This document shows positions 47,793-59,062 of a stretch of DNA of 64,000 nucleotides, piece by piece (position 1 is the first letter of the stretch; every line of letters starts with the position of its first letter). The translations under genes were made by a program, and so were the position numbers. The DNA lies in the NCBI RefSeq assembly GCF_900111905.1, contig NZ_FOKM01000006.1, positions 248,001 through 312,000 of the forward strand. The letters are read 5' to 3'. Source of the stretch: Rhizobium sp. NFR07. GTDB taxonomy: Bacteria > Pseudomonadota > Alphaproteobacteria > Rhizobiales > Rhizobiaceae. Under the pieces are notes generated by a model, which saw nothing but the letters and a program-made list of their open reading frames with translations, made no database searches and had not been told where the DNA came from.

Positions 47793-48856
47793 TGGCCGTC
47801 GAACAGAACCTCAACATTGTCCCCTTCATCAGCGTCGAGAACATGATGGATCTCGTGCTTTCCACCGGCACCGAGACCTTCCTGAGGGAACTCGCAGCCT
47901 ATGTGGAAGAGGATTTCCGCCGTTGGGAGCTGTTCGACAAGGTCGCCCGGATCGCCTCGCATTCCCGCGATGGCGTGATCGAGCTGATGCCGGCCAGTGA
48001 TGGCCGGCTCTACGCCTTCAAATATGTGAACGGCCATCCGAAGAACACCAGGAGCGGCCGCCAGACCGTGACAGCCTTCGGCGTGCTTTCGGATGTCGAC
48101 AGCGGCTACCCGCTGCTCCTGTCCGAAATGACTATCCTGACGGCGCTCAGGACAGCAGCGACCTCCGCCGTTGCGGCCAAATACCTGGCGCCGAAGGGAG
48201 CGAAGACGATGGCGCTGATCGGCAACGGCGCACAGAGCGAATTCCAGGCGCTGGCATTCAAGTCACTTCTCGGCATCGAAAACCTGCGGCTCTACGACAT
48301 CGATCCGGCAGCGACCGAACGCTGCCGTCGCAACCTGTCACATCTCGGGCTGAATATCATGGCATGTCGCACAGCGGAGGAAGCGGTCGAGGGTGCACAG
48401 ATCATTACGACCGCCACTGCCGACAAGCAGAATGCGACCATCCTGACCGACAACATGATCGGCCCGGGCGTTCATATCAACGCTGTCGGCGGCGACTGCC
48501 CCGGCAAGACGGAGCTGCATCGCGACATCCTGCTACGCGCCTCGATCTTCGTCGAATATCCGCCGCAGACGCGGGTCGAAGGCGAGATCCAGCAGCTTGG
48601 CCCGGATCATTCGGTCACCGAGCTCTGGCAGGTCATCGCCGGGCAGACCACCGGTCGGGAGGATGCACGCCAGATCACGCTGTTCGACAGCGTTGGTTTC
48701 GCGACGGAAGATTTTTCGGCGCTCCGCTACGTCTATGACAAGCTCAAGGGCTGCGACCGCTTCGAAAAGCTCGACTTGCTCGCCGATCCGGACGAACCGC
48801 GCGACCTTTTCGGCATGCTCTTGCGCCGTGAAGCCGCCACTCTGGCTGTCGCCTGA
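47792..48856 (+). CDS. ocd: Ornithine cyclodeaminase
   Basis: A 354-residue member of the mu-crystallin/OCD family that converts ornithine to proline and ammonia with bound NAD+. Visible features are YAFKYVNGHPKNT (substrate region), LLLSEMTILTALRTAATSA, the Rossmann motif ALIGNGAQSEFQAL followed by LRLYDIDP, and INAVGGDCPGKTEL. The ATG overlaps the arginase stop by 1 nt and AAGGAG lies 6 nt upstream, so expression is coupled. Confidence 0.96.
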   Translation: MAVEQNLNIVPFISVENMMDLVLSTGTETFLRELAAYVEEDFRRWELFDKVARIASHSRDGVIELMPASDGRLYAFKYVNGHPKNTRSGRQTVTAFGVLSDVDSGYPLLLSEMTILTALRTAATSAVAAKYLAPKGAKTMALIGNGAQSEFQALAFKSLLGIENLRLYDIDPAATERCRRNLSHLGLNIMACRTAEEAVEGAQIITTATADKQNATILTDNMIGPGVHINAVGGDCPGKTELHRDILLRASIFVEYPPQTRVEGEIQQLGPDHSVTELWQVIAGQTTGREDARQITLFDSVGFATEDFSALRYVYDKLKGCDRFEKLDLLADPDEPRDLFGMLLRREAATLAVA

Positions 48857-48869
48857 CCCCCAGGATCTG

Positions 48870-49739
48870 CTACCAGGCCGCCACCGAGAACGCGTCCAGC
48901 GGGATCTTCAGATAACGGCTGCCATTGCTCTCCGGCTCAGGCAACCGCCCGGCGTTCAGGTTAACCTGCAACGCGTGCAGCATGATCCGAGGAAACGGCA
49001 GCGTCGCGTCGCGCTTCTGCCGCGACCGGACGAAATCGTCGCCGTTCTGCACATGCGGGTTTTCCGCTCGCTGCTGTGCGACGGTGCTCTCCCAACACGC
49101 TTCGCGCCCTTCGGGCCGGTAGTCATGCCCGGTAAATAGCCGTGTCTCGCCGGGCAACTCCAGGATGGCCGCGATCGAACACCAGAGATCGGCGGCATTG
49201 CCCCCCGGAAAGTCGGCACGGGCGCTGCCACTGTCGGGCATGAACAGCGTATCGTGGATGAAGGCGGCGTCGCCCGCCACATAGGTGATCGAGGCAAGCG
49301 TGTGACCCGGCGAATGCATCACACGGCAGGAAAGCTCACCGATATCGAACAGGTCGCCGTGTTCGAAAAGACGGTCCCATTGCGAGCCGTCGACCTTCAT
49401 CTCCGGCATGCCGTAGATCTTCTGCCAGAGCTTCTGGACTTCGGTCACCCTGGCGCCGATCGCGGTCGGCACGCCGGTAACCTGCTTGAGATAGGCAGCG
49501 GCGGAAAAGTGGTCGGCATGGGGATGGGTGTCGAGAATCCATTGGAGCTTCATCTTCTCGCTGGCGATATAGGCGAGAATGGCGTCGGCGCTCTTGGTCG
49601 CGACGCTGCCGGATTTCTCGTCATAATCCAGCACCGGGTCGATGATGGCGCAGCATTTCGTTGCCGGATCGGCGACGACATATTGAATGCTGCCGCTGCG
49701 TTCCTCGTAGAAACCTTTGACCAGTGGACGTGCGCTCAT
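48870..49739 (-). CDS. Metallo-beta-lactamase-fold hydrolase (persulfide dioxygenase/Blh-like)
   Basis: A 289-residue MBL-fold protein. Metal ligands are in DTHPHADHFSAA (H72, H74, D76, H77), HSPGHTLAS and FTGHDYRPEG. The N-terminus GFYEERSGSIQYVVADP and the central KIYGMPEMKVDG match the group that includes ETHE1-like persulfide dioxygenases and the beta-lactamase hydrolase-like (Blh) proteins of Agrobacterium and Xylella. There is no rhodanese domain and no BigR-type repressor next to it, so sulfide detoxification is only a possibility. The ATG at 49737-49739 is chosen; another ATG one codon upstream is equivalent. It is convergent with ocd, and the 180-bp spacer to tetR shows no other gene. 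Confidence 0.85.
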   Translation of the reverse strand: MSARPLVKGFYEERSGSIQYVVADPATKCCAIIDPVLDYDEKSGSVATKSADAILAYIASEKMKLQWILDTHPHADHFSAAAYLKQVTGVPTAIGARVTEVQKLWQKIYGMPEMKVDGSQWDRLFEHGDLFDIGELSCRVMHSPGHTLASITYVAGDAAFIHDTLFMPDSGSARADFPGGNAADLWCSIAAILELPGETRLFTGHDYRPEGREACWESTVAQQRAENPHVQNGDDFVRSRQKRDATLPFPRIMLHALQVNLNAGRLPEPESNGSRYLKIPLDAFSVAAW

Positions 49740-49919
49740 CATGGGAATTCCGGGTTATTGATTGGCTGCGAACAAGTAACTGGCCTGTTTCAATCCATTC
49801 GCTTCAAAATCGGCCAATAGACTTACAGCGGAAATATTCGTCAGCATGCGGCCTGAATATCTGACACCTTGTCCGCGTCTGGCAACGACACCGTTCGACG
49901 TAAGTGGGTCAAGCACGCC

Positions 49920-50537
49920 CTAGCGCGCGGCCCGGAAGCTGGCGAGCAACCGCCTGACCTTGTCGCTGCCGTCCTCGACCAGATCAAATTTCTGGCCGAA
50001 CAAAAGCCAGTCCCAGCAGATGCCCTTCATCAGCCACTTGAACGCCCGGCTCGCCGATTTCGGCGTCCAGGTTGCGGCCAGGCAACCCCGCTTTTCGCCT
50101 TCGATCAAGATGGTTTCGAGATGCTGGGTATGTTCCTGATCGAGTTTCTCCAGTTCGTCCATGACCGGCTGGAATTCTTCGGTGAAGTTGGTACGCAGCA
50201 GAATGGAGAGGAGGCGCTGCCGTTGTCGGTCCTGCGCCAACATCTTCAGCCAGTCGCATGCCATGGTCTCGACGACGAGAAGGGGATCGCGGTCGCTGCC
50301 GTCGAGATCGTCGACATCCGTCATGTTGACCCGAGGCAACTGAGCGGCGTTGTAAAGTTCGAGGAAGAGATCGCTCTTGCTCTCGAAATGCCAGTAGATC
50401 GCTCCGCGCGTGACGCCTGCCGCGGTGGCAATTTCGTCGAGCGTGCTGTTCGCCACGCCCTTTTCGAAGAACAGTTTTTCCGCTGCGTCGACGATGGAGC
50501 ACCGGGTTTCAGCTGCCTCAGCCTTGGTACGTCTCAT
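49920..50537 (-). CDS. TetR-family repressor downstream of the RND pump
   Basis: A 205-residue AcrR-like regulator. The N-terminal HTH reads STLDEIATAAGVTRGAIYWHFESKSDLF, followed by a helical effector domain with the TetR_C-type PVMDELEKLDQEHTQHLETI. GGGGAGGAG precedes the ATG. It lies third in the order acrA-acrB-tetR on the same strand, beyond a 15-bp-stem hairpin. AcrR-type genes are more often divergent from the pump, so local autoregulation through the pump promoter is likely but unproven. Confidence 0.92.
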   Translation of the reverse strand: MRRTKAEAAETRCSIVDAAEKLFFEKGVANSTLDEIATAAGVTRGAIYWHFESKSDLFLELYNAAQLPRVNMTDVDDLDGSDRDPLLVVETMACDWLKMLAQDRQRQRLLSILLRTNFTEEFQPVMDELEKLDQEHTQHLETILIEGEKRGCLAATWTPKSASRAFKWLMKGICWDWLLFGQKFDLVEDGSDKVRRLLASFRAAR

Positions 50538-50590
50538 TCTCCTCCCCTTTCGATAGTCCTGAGCACCCGGCTCGCGAACCGAAAGTCGTC

Positions 50591-50624
50591 GTCAGCCCGA
50601 AAGCCGGTTGGCTTTCGGGCTGAC
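50591..50624 (-). terminator. Long perfect hairpin between acrB and tetR
   Basis: GTCAGCCCGAAAGCC (50591-50605) and GGCTTTCGGGCTGAC (50610-50624) form a perfect 15-bp stem with GGTT loop, 4 nt after the acrB stop. The downstream minus-strand sequence GACGACTTTCGG has no U-tract. It could terminate, attenuate or protect the acrAB message before tetR. Confidence 0.6.
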
Positions 50625-50628
50625 CTGA

Positions 50629-53600
50629 TCAATGGGCCGATGCCGTTTCCGCGGCTTCGGTCTTGTCACGCGTCAGCGGCTCTTTGCGCGCGCCGCCGAA
50701 CAGCCTCATGACGAACATGAAGAAGGCCGGGACAAAGAAGATCGCAAGCACCGTGGCCGAAATCATACCACCAAGCACGCCGGTACCGATGGCGTTCTGG
50801 CTGGCAGCGCTTGCGCCCGTGGCGATCGCCATCGGCACGACGCCCAGGGTGAAGGCGAGCGACGTCATCAGGATAGGGCGGAAGCGCAGATGGGCTGCTT
50901 CCACGGTCGCCTCATAGGTCGTCTTGCCTTCGGCCCGCAGGTCCTTGGCAAACTCGATGATCAGGATCGCGTTCTTCGCCGACAGCCCGATGATCGTGAT
51001 CAGGCCGACGAGGAAGTACACGTCGTTCGGCATGTCGCGGAGCATCACGGCTGCGACCGAGCCGATGACGCCGAGCGGCACTACGAGCATGACCGACAGT
51101 GGGATCGACCAGCTTTCGTAGAGTGCCGAGAGCAGCAGGAAGACGAACAGGATCGATAGCGCGATCAGTGCCGGTGCCTGGGAGCCCGACTGGATCTCCT
51201 GCAGCGACTGGCCGGTCCATTCGTAACCGAAACCGGTCGGCAGCTGCTCGGCCAGACGTTCCATCTCGGCGATCGCATCGCCCGACGAATAGCCCGGACC
51301 AGCCTGACCGGCGATGCGGACGGACTGGTAACCGTTGTAGCCCACGACCTGCGACGGTCCGCGGATCCACTCGACCGATGCAAAGGAGGACATGGGAACC
51401 ATGCCGCCGCTCGCATTGCGGACGTTGAGCTTGAGCAGATCAGCCGTCTGCATGCGCTGATTGCCATCCGCCTGGACGGTGACGCGCTGCATGCGGCCCG
51501 TATTCGGGAAGTCGTTGACGTAGGTCGACCCGAGGTTCGCGGTGATCGTCGAGTTGATGTCCGAGAAGGTCACGCCGAACGTGTTTGCCTTTTCGCGGTC
51601 GATCAGCAGATTGACCTGCGCAGCATCGGGCATGCCTTCAATACGCAGTCCGGCGAGGATCGGGCTCTTGCCCGCAGCCGCCATAAGTTGGTCGCGGGCG
51701 GCAGCGAGCGCTGCCTGCCCCTGGCCGGAGCGGTCCTGCAGGCGGAAGGTAAAGCCGCTTGAGTTACCAAGGCCCTGGATGGGCGGCGGCGACAGCGAGA
51801 AGGCGATGGCGTCACGCAGGCCGAAGATCTGGCCGTTGATCCGCTGGGCGATAGCGGCAGCGGAATCCTCCGGACCGCGTTCATCCCAATCCTTCAGGGT
51901 GATGAAGGCGAGGCCGGCATTCTGGCCGGACCCCGAGAAGGAGAAGCCGTTAATGGCGATGATCCGCTCGACAGCCTTTTCCTTCAATGCGATCTGCTCG
52001 ATCTGAGAGATCACTTCGGTGGTACGGTCCGTGCTCGCCTCTGCCGGCGCCTGGACGTCGACGATCAGGTAACCCTGGTCTTCGTTCGGCAGGAACGAGG
52101 TCGGCAGCTGCAGATAGACCCAGCCGAGGCCGACGAGCAGCGCGAGATAGATCACCATGAACCGGCCTGAGCGCTTGATAATGCCGCCCACACTGCGCGA
52201 ATATCCGTGCGAAGCCTTGTCGAATCCACGGTTGAACAGGCCGAAGAAGCCCTTCTTCTCGTGGTGGTCGCCCGTGATCGGCTTGAGGAACGAGGCACAG
52301 AGCGCCGGTGTCAGCGACAAAGCCAGGAAACCCGAGAACAGGATCGAAACGACCATGGTCAGCGAGAACTGCTGGTAGATGATGCCGACGGCGCCGGGGA
52401 AGAAGGCCATCGGGATGAAGACCGCGCTCAGGACCAGCGTGATGCCGATGATGGCGCCGGAAATCTGGCCCATCGCCTTGCGCGTCGCTTCCTTCGGCGG
52501 CAGCTTCTCTTCCGCCATGATACGCTCGACGTTCTCCACGACGACGATCGCGTCGTCGACGAGGATGCCGATTGCCAGAACCATGGCGAACATGGTCAGG
52601 ACGTTGATCGAGAAGCCGGAGGCAAACATGACCGCACAGGTGCCCATGAGCGCGACCGGCACGACGAGCGTCGGGATGATCGTGTAACGGATGTTCTGCA
52701 AGAACAGGAACATCACCACGAAGACGAGGATCATCGCCTCCACCAGCGTGTGGATGACCTTTTCGATAGAGACTTCCACGAACGGGCTGGTGTCGTAGGG
52801 AATTTCATATTCCACACCGGCCGGGAAATACTGCTTCAGCTCCTCCATCACTTGGCGAACGCCTTCCGATGTCGCAAGTGCGTTGCCGGTCGGCGACAGC
52901 TGCACGCCGATCGCGGCACTCGGCTTGCCGTTGAGGCGTGAGGAGAAGTTGTAGCTTTCGCCGCCGACTTCCACTCTCGCTACATCGCGCAAGCGTACCG
53001 ACGAGCCATCCGGATTGGCGCGCAGCACGATCGCACCGAACTGTTCCGGGTTGGTCAGCTGGCCCTGGACGTTGATCGTGGCGGAGATCTGCTGCCCGAT
53101 CGGGTTCGGTGTAGCGCCGATGCGGCCGGCAGCGACCTGAGCGTTCTGCGCCTCGATGGCGCTGACGATGTCGTTCGAGGTCAGGCTGAGGCCGACCATC
53201 TTGTCCGGGTCCATCCAGATACGCATGGAGCGCTGGGTGGCGAACAGCTGCGCGCTGCCGACGCCCGGCACACGGCGGATTTCACCGATGACGTTACGCT
53301 GCAGATAGTCACCGAGGCCGATTGCGTCGGTGTTTCCGTCCGTCGAGGTCAGCGACACGACCGAAAGGAAGGACGTGCCAGCCTGTTCGACGCGGATACC
53401 TTGGGAGGTAACCGCGCCCGGCAGACGAGGCTCGGCGCGGGCGATGCGGTTCTGCACCTCGACCTGGGCTTCACCGATATTGGTGCCCGGCGCGAAGGTG
53501 ACGTTGATCGAGATACGGCCGGAGGATTCCGAGGTGGATTCGAAATAGATCAGCCCCGGAACGCCGTTCAGCTCTTCCTCGATCGGACGCGTGACGCTGA

Positions 53601-53775
53601 GATAGATATTTTCAGGCGAAGCGCCCGGATAATTCGTCGAAATGCTGATCTGCGGGGGTGCGACATTCGGATACTGCGCGATCGGCAGCATCGGAATGGC
53701 GATCGCGCCACCCAGCATGATGAAGATCGCGACGACCCACGCAAAGATGGGCCGGTCGATGAAGAAACGTGCCAT
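50629..53775 (-). CDS. RND multidrug efflux pump inner-membrane transporter (AcrB/HAE1 family)
   Basis: A 1048-residue proton-driven exporter, the standard HAE1 length. It opens MARFFIDRPIFAWVVAIFIM, typical of AcrB/MexB/Bep proteins. The proton-relay aspartates lie in GILVDDAIVVVENVERIM near residue 405. Porter-domain stretches (IAQYPNVAPPQISIS, NYPGASPENI) and the second set of membrane helices are complete, and the C-terminus FFVPAFFMFVMRLFGG matches the family. It is cotranscribed with the adaptor gene 12 nt upstream. No outer-membrane TolC partner is encoded here. Confidence 0.96.
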   Translation of the reverse strand: MARFFIDRPIFAWVVAIFIMLGGAIAIPMLPIAQYPNVAPPQISISTNYPGASPENIYLSVTRPIEEELNGVPGLIYFESTSESSGRISINVTFAPGTNIGEAQVEVQNRIARAEPRLPGAVTSQGIRVEQAGTSFLSVVSLTSTDGNTDAIGLGDYLQRNVIGEIRRVPGVGSAQLFATQRSMRIWMDPDKMVGLSLTSNDIVSAIEAQNAQVAAGRIGATPNPIGQQISATINVQGQLTNPEQFGAIVLRANPDGSSVRLRDVARVEVGGESYNFSSRLNGKPSAAIGVQLSPTGNALATSEGVRQVMEELKQYFPAGVEYEIPYDTSPFVEVSIEKVIHTLVEAMILVFVVMFLFLQNIRYTIIPTLVVPVALMGTCAVMFASGFSINVLTMFAMVLAIGILVDDAIVVVENVERIMAEEKLPPKEATRKAMGQISGAIIGITLVLSAVFIPMAFFPGAVGIIYQQFSLTMVVSILFSGFLALSLTPALCASFLKPITGDHHEKKGFFGLFNRGFDKASHGYSRSVGGIIKRSGRFMVIYLALLVGLGWVYLQLPTSFLPNEDQGYLIVDVQAPAEASTDRTTEVISQIEQIALKEKAVERIIAINGFSFSGSGQNAGLAFITLKDWDERGPEDSAAAIAQRINGQIFGLRDAIAFSLSPPPIQGLGNSSGFTFRLQDRSGQGQAALAAARDQLMAAAGKSPILAGLRIEGMPDAAQVNLLIDREKANTFGVTFSDINSTITANLGSTYVNDFPNTGRMQRVTVQADGNQRMQTADLLKLNVRNASGGMVPMSSFASVEWIRGPSQVVGYNGYQSVRIAGQAGPGYSSGDAIAEMERLAEQLPTGFGYEWTGQSLQEIQSGSQAPALIALSILFVFLLLSALYESWSIPLSVMLVVPLGVIGSVAAVMLRDMPNDVYFLVGLITIIGLSAKNAILIIEFAKDLRAEGKTTYEATVEAAHLRFRPILMTSLAFTLGVVPMAIATGASAASQNAIGTGVLGGMISATVLAIFFVPAFFMFVMRLFGGARKEPLTRDKTEAAETASAH

Positions 53776-53787
53776 AGGACCGGATCC

Positions 53788-54993
53788 TTACTTTTGTGCA
53801 GGTTCTGCGGGCTGCTCGGCGTTGCTGCCTTCGGCTGCCTGCTCTGTCGCGGGCTTCTCAGGGCTCCACGGCTGCGGCTTGACGGTCGCGCCCGGCGCGG
53901 TCTTCTGGAAACCGTCGGCAACGACACGGTCGCCTTCCTTCAGTCCCTGCGAAATCACCCAGCGATCGCCGAGCGAACGGCCGACCGTAACGCGGCGTGA
54001 TTCGACCTTGTCTGCCTCGCCGACAACAAGGACACTTGCCTGCCCGCCGGCATCCCGCTGGACAGCCTGCTGCGGCACGGCAAAGGCGGCTCTCTCGACA
54101 CCCTGCTGAATCTGGACGCGGACATACATGCCCGGCAGCAGATCGCCGTTCGGGTTGGGGAACTCGCCACGCAGCGTCACCTGACCGGTCGTTTCATCAA
54201 CCGCTGCTTCGGAGAAGAGCAGACGGCCGCTCTGCTCGTAAGGCGTGCCGTCGTCGAGGATCAGCTTCACCTCGGCTTCGTTGTCACCCGTCATCAGCTT
54301 GCCGTCCTCGAGTGCCTTGCGCAGGCGGATGAGATCGGCGGCAGGCTGCGTGAAGTCGGCATAGATCGGATCGAGCTGCTGAATCGTCGCCAGATTCTCG
54401 GACGCGTTGGAGCTGACCAGTGCGCCTTCGGTGATCAGCGCACGGCCGATGCGACCGCTGATCGGTGCAGTGACATGCGAATACTGGAAATTGAGGCGGG
54501 CTTCGGCGAGCCCGGCTTCAGCAACAGCCACTTCCGCATCGCCCTGAGCGAGCATCGCGATCGCGTTGTCGAATTCCTGCTGGGAAGCGACATTGTTGCG
54601 GCGAAGCTGCTGCTGGCGATCGGCAGTCTGACGGGCCTGGAGCTGAACTGCCTTGGCGCGTGCGAGCGTGGCTTCGGCGCTATCGACCTGAACCTGGAAC
54701 GGTGCCGGGTCGATCCTGTAGAGGACATCCCCTTGCTTGACGAGCGAACCCTGCTCGAAGACGCGCTCGACGATGATGCCCGATACGCGCGGGCGCACTT
54801 CGGCGAGACGGGTCGGGGCGACGCGGCCGGGCAGGTCATTGATGATCGGCAGGGCTTCAGCCGCCATCGTCACGACGCCGACGGCAGACGGCGGCGGCGC
54901 TTGCTGGGCCTGGCCTTCCTGATTTTCCTGGCAGGCGGCCAGAAATACGAGACAGGACAATAGGGTGAGAGCGCGCAGGGGCGTCTTTTGCAT
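53788..54993 (-). CDS. RND efflux periplasmic adaptor (membrane fusion lipoprotein, AcrA family)
   Basis: About 401 residues. The lipoprotein signal MQKTPLRALTLLSCLVFLAA ends at the lipobox Cys in LAAC. Then come beta-barrel/lipoyl halves (GRVAPTRLAEVRPRVSGII, GDVLYRIDPAPF), a coiled-coil hairpin (ATLARAKAVQLQARQTADRQ and RRNNVASQQEFDNA), GPI-type GRIGRALITEGALV and TGQVTLRGEFPNPNGDLLPGM. The C-terminus is a Pro/Ala/Glu-rich tail. The ATG at 54991-54993 has GGAG upstream and sets the signal at the N-terminus; an open extension to 55077 is rejected. It is the first gene of acrA-acrB-tetR. Confidence 0.94.
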   Translation of the reverse strand: MQKTPLRALTLLSCLVFLAACQENQEGQAQQAPPPSAVGVVTMAAEALPIINDLPGRVAPTRLAEVRPRVSGIIVERVFEQGSLVKQGDVLYRIDPAPFQVQVDSAEATLARAKAVQLQARQTADRQQQLRRNNVASQQEFDNAIAMLAQGDAEVAVAEAGLAEARLNFQYSHVTAPISGRIGRALITEGALVSSNASENLATIQQLDPIYADFTQPAADLIRLRKALEDGKLMTGDNEAEVKLILDDGTPYEQSGRLLFSEAAVDETTGQVTLRGEFPNPNGDLLPGMYVRVQIQQGVERAAFAVPQQAVQRDAGGQASVLVVGEADKVESRRVTVGRSLGDRWVISQGLKEGDRVVADGFQKTAPGATVKPQPWSPEKPATEQAAEGSNAEQPAEPAQK

Positions 54994-55030
54994 CGAGCAG
55001 CTCCAGGGGTAAAGCCGAGGTGGGAAATTT

Positions 55031-55095
55031 ACATACAAACTAATACGTATATCCCATATAGCAAGAGCTTGCTGCATTGCACACTAATTGTGTGC
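55031..55095. promoter_or_regulatory. Palindromes upstream of the RND operon
   Basis: The 353-bp spacer 54994-55346 holds no gene I can support. Near the acrA start it has ACATAC with ATACGTAT (55031-55050), GCAAG-AG-CTTGC (55061-55072) and GCACAC-TAATT-GTGTGC (55079-55095). On the minus strand a TATATG -10-like hexamer follows the middle dyad. ACATAC/GTATGT half-sites are seen in AcrR-type operators. The rest of the spacer holds the katG terminator. Confidence 0.45.
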
Positions 55096-55250
55096 GCGCG
55101 GTATTCAAATTCTTGTGGGGTCCAGTTTACCTACCTGATGCGGAAGGCTTCCAACCTTACCGAAGGCGTGACGCCGTAGGTGAAAATGCACAAAAGTGCT
55201 GGCCCGCAAGGATCAACTAGATGCGGGAACCGTGCAGTCGGTGAGCCGCC

Positions 55251-55283
55251 AAACGAAAAAATGGCGCGATATCCTCGCGCCAT
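55251..55283 (-). terminator. Rho-independent terminator of katG
   Basis: ATGGCGCGA (55261-55269) pairs with TCGCGCCAT (55275-55283) with a 5-nt loop, followed on the minus strand by TTTTTCGTTT (55260-55251). It lies 63 nt after the katG stop. Stem and U-run are both good. Confidence 0.85.
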
Positions 55284-55346
55284 CCTTCTGAAAAACATCG
55301 CATTTCGGAGTGGGCGCGTCCATAGGCCGCACCCGCTCGTCACTCT

Positions 55347-57581
<2,235 letters not shown>

Positions 57582-57660
57582 TCAATGTCCGACACTCCAC
57601 ACCAGCGAACCCTGGCATCACAGTGTCAGGTCCCGATGACAGGCACACGTCTTCCCCTTC

Positions 57661-57732
57661 CGCTATTCTTAGCGAAAGCTTCTGATAGATTTAAGTTGGA
57701 TTTATCGATCGCTGCGATAGCTTTAAATTATC
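57661..57732. promoter_or_regulatory. Dyads upstream of katG, candidate OxyR region
   Basis: CGCTA-TTCT-TAGCG (57661-57674), GATAGATTTAAGTTGGA (57684-57700) and GATAGCTTTAAATTATC (57716-57732, matching GATAnnTTnAAnnTATC) lie 134-205 bp upstream of katG. The last two share GATAG-TTTAA at a 32-bp interval. OxyR sites are built from ATAGnT-type elements, but the spacing here is not the canonical 22 bp between ATAG units, so the assignment is tentative. Confidence 0.35.
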
Positions 57733-57748
57733 GCCGTTATCGTTCAAT

Positions 57749-59041
57749 CTAGACAATACCCCCGCCACCCGCCGAGGAGGCGGGGCGCTCCGCCGCGACC
57801 TTGCTCCGATAGCCGCTGGCTCGATAGGTCGCGACTGGATCGATCGCGCCGCCCGAAAGGCGGCGGGCCTCAGCGAGGATAGGTTCAACATCGGTGCGAT
57901 AGGCGCGTTTCAGCGTCTCCGTCGCCATCAGCGCATCGTTATCCTGTTGGTATCCGTCGAGTGCCGGGCGATCGACAAGCAGGGCCTGAGCATAGGCACG
58001 GCGGATCTCGTTAGCGCTGGAAATCAGGCTCTCGATCGGGTCGGTAACATTATGCGACTGGTCGATCATGTGCGCCGGGCGGAAATCCGTCACGCCACGA
58101 TACTCAGCATCGACAAGTTCGTTAAACACCAGGAACAGCCGATAGGGATCGATAGACCCCGCATCGAGGTCGTCATCGCCATATTTCGAATCGTTGAAGT
58201 GAAAACCTCCAAGCTTTCCAAACTGGATCAGGCGCGCGACAATCATCTCGATATTGGCGTTCGGCGCGTGGTGGCCGAGATCGACGAGGCAGTGGGCCTT
58301 TTCGCCGAGCGTCTGGGCGATCAGATAGTTCGTGCCCCAGTCCTGCACGACGGTCGAATAGAAGGCCGGCTCGTACATCTTGTGTTCGGAGAAAAGCCGC
58401 CAGTCTTCCGGCAACACCTTGTAGATCTCAGCCATCGAGGCGAGATATCGCTCGAACTGGCGGGTAAAATTACTCTGGCCGGGAAAATTCGAGCCGTCGC
58501 CAATCCAGACGGTCAGCGCCTTCGACCCGATTGCCTTGCCGATTTCGATACATTCGAGATTATGCTCGACCGCCTGGGCCCGCGTCGCCGCGTCGGTGTG
58601 GCTAAGTGAACCGTATTTGTAGGAATGCGCTTGGCTCGCCGCATCGGAAAACGTGTTTGAATTCATCGCGTCGAAACCGAGGCCCAGCGCATCGCCCTTT
58701 GCCTTGAGCTCCTTCGGATCGGTCTTGTCCCACGGGATATGCAGCGACACGTTCGGCGTCGCCTGCGTCAACTGCTGGATCACCGAGCAATCTTCCAGCT
58801 TATCGAAAATGCCCCGCGGCTCCCCCTGCCCCGGAAAGCGGGCGAAACGTGTTCCACCCGTGCCTACCCCCCATGAGGGAACTGCCACGAAGAATTCTGC
58901 GACCCTGGCGGTGATGGTCTCGATGTCGACGCCGCGTCGAGACAGGTTTTCGCCCAGCGCCGCATAGTCGGATTGGAGTGCATTCGAGCGCTTGTCGTTC
59001 TCGGCGGCAAGCACATCAGCCGCGATCTTCAGCTCAACCAT
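57749..59041 (-). CDS. rhaI: L-rhamnose isomerase RhaI
   Basis: The rhizobial-type (Pseudomonas stutzeri-like) L-rhamnose isomerase of 430 residues; it converts L-rhamnose to L-rhamnulose in a metal-dependent TIM barrel. Visible motifs are VPSWGVGTGGTRFARFPG, VSLHIPWDKTDPKELK, ECIEIGKAIGSKALTVWIGD, HCLVDLGHHAPN and GFHFNDSKYGDDDLDAGSID, which hold the metal ligands. The start lies 21 nt after rhaD on the same strand. The C-terminus ends in a Gly-rich SSAGGGGIV tail. Confidence 0.95.
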   Translation of the reverse strand: MVELKIAADVLAAENDKRSNALQSDYAALGENLSRRGVDIETITARVAEFFVAVPSWGVGTGGTRFARFPGQGEPRGIFDKLEDCSVIQQLTQATPNVSLHIPWDKTDPKELKAKGDALGLGFDAMNSNTFSDAASQAHSYKYGSLSHTDAATRAQAVEHNLECIEIGKAIGSKALTVWIGDGSNFPGQSNFTRQFERYLASMAEIYKVLPEDWRLFSEHKMYEPAFYSTVVQDWGTNYLIAQTLGEKAHCLVDLGHHAPNANIEMIVARLIQFGKLGGFHFNDSKYGDDDLDAGSIDPYRLFLVFNELVDAEYRGVTDFRPAHMIDQSHNVTDPIESLISSANEIRRAYAQALLVDRPALDGYQQDNDALMATETLKRAYRTDVEPILAEARRLSGGAIDPVATYRASGYRSKVAAERPASSAGGGGIV

Positions 59042-59062
59042 ATTCTCCTCCCCGAGAATGCG

